Shown: positions 7,169 through 11,074 of the stretch, one piece after another | Position numbering within the stretch: position 1 is the first letter of the stretch | Layout: each line of letters opens with the position of its first letter | NCBI GenBank assembly: GCA_028565635.1 | Contig: JAOXYB010056678.1 | Location: forward strand, 1 to 11,074 | DNA: 11,074 nt | Direction of reading: 5' to 3' | Source of the DNA: Phoronis ovalis | Lineage: Eukaryota; Phoronida; Phoronidae | Notes under the pieces: model-generated | Seen by the model: the letters and a program-made list of their open reading frames with translations, nothing else | Told to the model about the DNA's origin: nothing | The model's database searches: none | Translations under genes and position numbers: made by a program

Positions 7169-10100
7169 CTAGAAAGACAAATAAATGTATTTACCCTGGA
7201 CGAGAAATGCGGTATTAAACTATTATTTGCCTTTTCAAACACCCACTAGTCATAGTATATCAAAGTGCTATGTCCCTAATCTCATGTAAAATGTGTGTTA
7301 TCATGCTCGTTAAAAAAGGGTGTTTTATTGAAGACCAGGCGTTTAAGGTAGGCAACCGGCAATTATGATTAAGACTAGCTATGGTTTTAACCCTGGTATT
7401 GCTTATAGTCCAATTTTCGCGGTGAGGTATACCACCATCCGCTTAAAAAAATTGTTGCTTTATAGTCTTAGATAGGGTACCGATTTTGGCACATTTCTTG
7501 TTAAGGTCCGTTTTTCGAACCTCCTTATTGTTTATAGGGGCTTTTTGAAGCTATTAACGATTATGATTACCCACAATCCGACACATTTTACTTGATATGA
7601 ACCCCCGGAAAGTTTGTTTCTGAGTTACATGGCTTATTTTTCAACTAAAGTTAATGTGCAATATCAACCAATCAGAAGCGAAGGACAATTTCAAAAGTTG
7701 ATTATGCATAAGCTTTGAGCTTTAAAATATCCACACTTGTTCTAACAGTTACATTTGGAACATATACATTAAAACATTTTTGTCCTTTGATTTAAATCAC
7801 ATTAACAGTAATTATATAATTACCTGCCAGTGCGATTCATTTGAATCCTTATTGTGATAGCAAAGATCGCGAACATAAACGAGAACAGCAACAACAGGAA
7901 TCATAACTACAGATACAACAGCCATCAACCAGCCTATCGCGTTAGCCCAGGATGGAAACTCATAAGTACCATAATACAAAGGTGTAAAATCGATCATATT
8001 AAAAATCAATATTGCCTGGAAACAGAGCAGTAAATAAGATAAGATAAATATTTCTATTAATATAATTCAAGCTAATTCTGTGTGGGTGATAGTAAAGGTA
8101 TCTGCATAAATTTAATCTTCTAACTAGCTTTCGACATTATTGAGAAATTACTGTTAGTGATACACCATAACAGTTAAAATAAAGCAGTATTTCACAATTT
8201 TGTCTACTTCTAGGTAAGTATGTTACAAAATTAGAATTTTTTTATTATATACTTACAATAAGCAAAACAGGTGAGACGAAATTCCAAATCACCCACCAAT
8301 ACCGACTTTGTCTGGAACCCAACATATGTTCAAGATCTTCTAGTAGTCGGCTAGAGCCTGAAAGGAAGTATTAGAATTCAATATTGTAAGTTATATTTTT
8401 AACATTAAAGCATATATGGAAAAAGCTAATGACAACCAAAAAGACATCGGAAAACAAAACTCGCTGAACTGAATGTGCGTGCGTGTGTATTTCTTACCAT
8501 ACACCCACGGAAACACGGTGGCTTCGGCCAAGCCAATAAGGATGAGTGACCATCCACTGCTATAATAGCTCATGAGTTCTTCCCAGTAGATGCCTCCTTG
8601 CGTGCACATGGTCAAACCAAGCAGATACATTATGGCACATATTACACCCGCCACGGCTGTTTTGTAGCGGCGTAATACAGGAAATAGATCAACAATAGCT
8701 GTTTGAATGGTTTCCAGACCAGCAAACTGAAACAAACAAGAATAATTTCGGGTTCCAAATCAAGCATAGACATTCCAAACCCTAAGAGATAAGAGAAAAG
8801 GGGTAGCAAACAAGACGATATACATAAATGTTCAGATATGTATGTAGCCCTCTCGTAAACTCTAGAATCAAAATCAGAAATATGTTGCACATTAGGAAAC
8901 TTTCATACATATAGAATGTGGACATTTTATCTTAAATAGTGTACGTACCTGGCTGTCAAGTCCTAATAACAGTAGCATCATGAAGAACAGAATTGCCCAA
9001 AGAGGTGATATAGGTAGTCTTGTAACGACCTCAGGGTAAGCGACAAATGCTAATCCGGATCCTGTCAAAGAATAGCGACTAAGAACAGCGTAAGTTGGTT
9101 ACATCCAGAACATCTTACTCGTTATATTTTTAAATCAGACAACTATAGCTTGAACAAATAATTAAAGATGTATTCTCAATATGAAAAATAGGATCTGGAA
9201 AGTAAGTTCTCAAAAAGAGATTATAAATATTTCCACTATAGACAGCTCTGCTTCCATCTGATAAGTTATTGCTTATACTACAACATGCACAGTAACATTT
9301 GGTTTAATCCTGCAATTTTTCACTTCAGCCTTTATCCACGAGAATCAGAGTTTATGCTTAACACCTACCAGAAGCGACCACATCCTCGACATCTTTTCCA
9401 AGTTCATGGGCCATAAATCCAAGAATTGAGAATATCACAAATCCAGCGAAGAAACTTGTCAAACAGTTTCCAATGGAAACAATTAATGTATCCCTATATA
9501 AACAAACGGAATGAGTCAGTGGTAATAAAATGTGTTTCTCTTTCACAAGGAATGTATTTTTTCCATAGAAGTGTAAAAAAATCATTTCAACTATTTATAT
9601 ATCTGTTGTTCGATCCCAGTATTTTGCATCAAAAATGAACGTGCATAAACATTCAATCTCATTATTAGAACTACATTGACTGATTTTTTTATCAGCTAGA
9701 CGATTTCGTGCCTACCTGAGAATGTTGTTATGAAATTTGTTATAGCTTGAGAATGTCATCAAACCTCCCGCACCTACACTAAGGGAGAAGAATATTTGTC
9801 CAGCTGCATCAGCCCAGACCTAAAAATACCAAAATTTTTAAAGCATTCACTTACTATATATGCAAGCTTTTTCTGCTATCCTTTAAAGCTAAATAAGATT
9901 TTGTATACGTACACTAGTTATTCGTATATTTATCAAAAAAATCTTGCTGTGGATAGATTACGATACTTCGATTGGACAACTTGACAAATCGCTAATTTAA
10001 TAAAAGTCATAAAAATATCGCTTTGTTCACTTGGTTATAGTTGGAAATAATCACTGCCACTGTGCACATATAAAAACAAGAGAGTGCAAGCACGTCGTGT

Positions 10101-11074
10101 AATGTACATGTATTATTAAGCATCGTACCTTTGGTTCTAATAATTTCTCCCATTTTGGAATCAAATAGAATTCAAGTCCTTTCCCAGCGCCTTCTAATGT
10201 AACTCCACGGAAAACAAAATGATCAATACCAAATACGGGAAAGTTGCAGTAAAATAAACAGCCTAAAATTTAAGAGAAAATGTAGTTTTACGTACTGTAT
10301 AACAGTGTGCAAGAATTTGCTACATCGTTGCTACTGTGCGTTATCTTGCATACCTTGACGTTGCATTTATAAAGTAAATTAGAGCTGAAAGTAATTGGTG
10401 AGAAATATTCAAATAAGGTAGTTCAAATTTTAGTTCTACTGTCACTATTTTTTCGATATGCAGCACTTTTTTATACTGTTTGCAATTCCTGATTTTTACC
10501 TTTCCAGAAGATTTGATGCCCTTGATGATACATAAAAAGCATAGAACCCATGCTAACAATAAAACCAAACATAATTCCCATTTTAGGTATCCAGCATCCT
10601 CGATGGCATCAGTTCGGTCAAGCATACGATGACTATAAAACGAGAGACTCAATAAGTGAAAAGATACAATTTTGGTTCAAAACGGATCAACTTCACTTTT
10701 TGGTATAAACATACTGAAATCTTTTCGTCAAGGAAATATAAACTCATTAATATTTTTTCCTTCAGAATAATGCACAATATTTGTCTAACAACTAATTAAA
10801 AGTGGCTAGGTTTAATATTTGTCGGACACAGCTTCTGCAAGCATTTACATTTTAATTGTAAAAACATTTTGTTGCAGAAAGAGTGTTTTCAGTAACCACT
10901 TAATGCTGGTGTGTTCTTTTGACTTACTTGAAATACTCCTCCGAAGCAGACTGCAGTTTTGATTCAAGGACTATTTTTTCAGCAGTGATATTTCTTCCCG
11001 TTTCGCTCATATAGCTTTCGTTAAAACATTGCCTATAGAGCCAAACAGAACCAGTCTCAATTGTCTTATTAATT
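6974..11074 (-). CDS. SLC6 Na+/Cl- dependent transporter, loop EL2 to C-terminus (10 exons, one frameshift)
   Basis: Ten minus-strand exons give about 490 residues covering the end of extracellular loop 2, TM4-TM12 and a cytosolic tail. TM1-3 are outside the window. Family motifs run in order: KGIKSSGK after TM4, YFTATFPY in TM5, [10 protein letters not shown] in EL3, QIFFSLS and SSYNKFHNN in TM6, [12 protein letters not shown] in TM7, LGLDSQFAGLET in TM8, TQGGIYW, then WVYG, and IGWLMA in TM12. By alignment to GAT1, the chloride ligands are present (Gln146, Ser150, Asn182, Ser186 of this fragment), as are Asp250-Ser251 of the Na2 site. The role is sodium-coupled uptake of a small amino acid or transmitter across the plasma membrane. 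It looks closest to the glycine/proline carrier branch, but the substrate is not determined. One base is missing in exon 3 (about 10211-10219). Confidence 0.9.
7169..7823 (-). other. longest SLC6 intron, possible old insertion
   Basis: At 655 bp this intron is more than twice the length of the gene's other introns here (about 140-310 bp). The stretch 7310-7690 is less AT-rich than its surroundings and carries two similar strings (TATTGCTTATAGTCC and TATTGTTTATAGGGG). It may be an old repeat insertion, but I find no clear terminal repeats. Confidence 0.4.
7824..8015 (-). CDS. SLC6 exon 9 (end of TM11, TM12)
   Basis: The acceptor is CTGTTTCCAG and the donor is GTAATT. It has 64 codons, phase 0 at both ends. 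It encodes the end of TM11, EL6 with [13 protein letters not shown], and TM12 ([18 protein letters not shown]), followed by a charged cytosolic start. Confidence 0.9.
8257..8357 (-). CDS. SLC6 exon 8 (IL5-TM11)
   Basis: The acceptor is CTTCCTTTCAG and the donor is GTAAGT. It encodes [10 protein letters not shown] and the start of TM11 ([15 protein letters not shown]), a conserved arrangement in the family. Confidence 0.9.
8498..8726 (-). CDS. SLC6 exon 7 (end of TM8, TM9, TM10)
   Basis: The acceptor is GTTTGTTTCAG and the donor is GTAAGA. This is the longest exon in the gene here, 76 codons. It encodes [18 protein letters not shown]9, the TQGGIYW motif and TM10, ending in a split Gly of WVYG. 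An ATG just upstream at 8733-8735 is intronic. Confidence 0.93.
8949..9061 (-). CDS. SLC6 exon 6 (EL4-TM8)
   Basis: The acceptor is CTTTGACAG and the donor is GTACGT. It encodes [15 protein letters not shown] of EL4, then TM8 ending LLLLGLDSQ. The Asp-Ser pair is the Na2-site position in GAT1-type carriers. Confidence 0.92.
9062..9368 (-). other. SLC6 intron, no further feature
   Basis: This is a 307-bp AT-rich intron with normal GT-AG ends. I see no other structure in it. Confidence 0.55.
9369..9493 (-). CDS. SLC6 exon 5 (TM7)
   Basis: The acceptor is TTATATAG and the donor is GTAGGT. It starts by completing RDTLIVS and encodes TM7, with Asn and Ser of the chloride site (GNCLTS) and [13 protein letters not shown]. 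Extracellular loop 4 begins at its end. Confidence 0.92.
9716..9819 (-). CDS. SLC6 exon 4 (TM6)
   Basis: The acceptor is TATTTTTAG and the donor is GTAGGC. It encodes [14 protein letters not shown], then the unwound centre of TM6 (VGAGG) and [10 protein letters not shown]. This is the substrate- and ion-binding core. Gln and Ser of the chloride site are present. The last Arg codon is split AG|G. Confidence 0.92.
9820..10128 (-). other. SLC6 intron, no further feature
   Basis: This is a 309-bp AT-rich intron between the exon with the frameshift and the TM6 exon. A 62-codon plus-strand frame overlaps it but has no coding character. Confidence 0.55.
10129..10262 (-). CDS. SLC6 exon 3 (TM5-EL3), one-base frameshift
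   Basis: The acceptor is AATTTTAG and the donor is GTACGA. From the acceptor, phase 0 gives [17 protein letters not shown] and then hits a TAG at 10194-10196. The next frame gives the expected [16 protein letters not shown] and joins the following exon in phase. The exon is 134 bp where 135 is needed, so one base is missing within the plus-strand A runs at 10211-10219. Confidence 0.85.
10500..10632 (-). CDS. SLC6 exon 2 (TM4)
   Basis: The acceptor is TTTTATAG and the donor is GTAAAA. The exon holds 44 codons after a split Asn. It encodes TM4 ([19 protein letters not shown]) and the conserved cytosolic KGIKSSGK that leads into TM5. Confidence 0.9.
10928..11074 (-). CDS. SLC6 exon 1 of window (EL2, partial)
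   Basis: This exon runs off the right edge and has a GTAAGTC donor at 10927. It encodes extracellular loop 2, with three N-glycosylation sequons (NKT, NES, NIT), one Cys that could be the loop's disulfide partner, and the typical EEYF end just before TM4. The last Asn codon is split. The upstream part of the exon is not visible. Confidence 0.85.

Noticed and set aside
6945-7172. 75-codon plus-strand open frame
   Set aside because: It is a shadow of the terminal SLC6 exon on the other strand.
7033-7242. 69-codon minus-strand open frame
   Set aside because: Wrong frame over the terminal SLC6 exon. The frame starting [12 protein letters not shown] after the acceptor is the family match.
8468-8490. 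Short TG/CG-rich run in an SLC6 intron (GTGCGTGCGTGTGT)
   Set aside because: It is an ordinary short microsatellite-like run next to a normal donor and too short to be notable.
8642-8890. 82-codon minus-strand open frame overlapping SLC6 exon 7
   Set aside because: It is an intron plus an out-of-frame reading of exon 7, without transporter motifs.
9426-9638. 70-codon plus-strand open frame
   Set aside because: It is antisense to SLC6 exon 5 and intron sequence, with no similarity recognised.

Overview
The window looks like nuclear DNA from an invertebrate animal. It is strongly AT-rich, and its genes are split into short exons (about 100-230 bp) joined by GT-AG introns of roughly 140-1270 bp. 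Both genes are animal families. I cannot name the phylum from sequence alone.

Layout. On the plus strand, positions 179-5331 carry the last eight exons of a FAM184-type coiled-coil gene (403 codons to the stop, 5' part outside the window). All eight exons join in frame. On the minus strand, positions 11074-6974 carry the last ten exons of an SLC6 sodium- and chloride-dependent neurotransmitter/amino-acid transporter, from extracellular loop 2 through TM12 to the C-terminal tail. The first three membrane segments lie beyond the right edge. The two genes converge, with about 1.6 kb of AT-rich sequence (5332-6973) between their stop codons, holding candidate poly(A) signals for both.

The main points of interest are these. 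(1) The transporter has a single-base frameshift in a homopolymer at the TM5/extracellular loop 3 boundary, while every other exon is intact. (2) A foldback (MITE-like) element of about 660 bp sits in a FAM184 intron and ends about 25 nt before a 3' splice site, so the pre-mRNA could form a long double-stranded stem. (3) The transporter's TM6 unwound region carries an alanine where known glycine, proline and monoamine carriers have Trp or Phe. (4) A cluster of TGACCT/AGGTCA half-sites with DR3 and DR5 spacing lies in the first complete FAM184 intron, associated with diverged repeats about 250 bp apart.

Nothing in the sequence suggests that the two genes act in one pathway. One is probably a coiled-coil scaffold protein and the other a plasma-membrane symporter, and their proximity is simply a convergent arrangement. 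I found no rRNA, tRNA, CRISPR, prokaryotic or viral gene.
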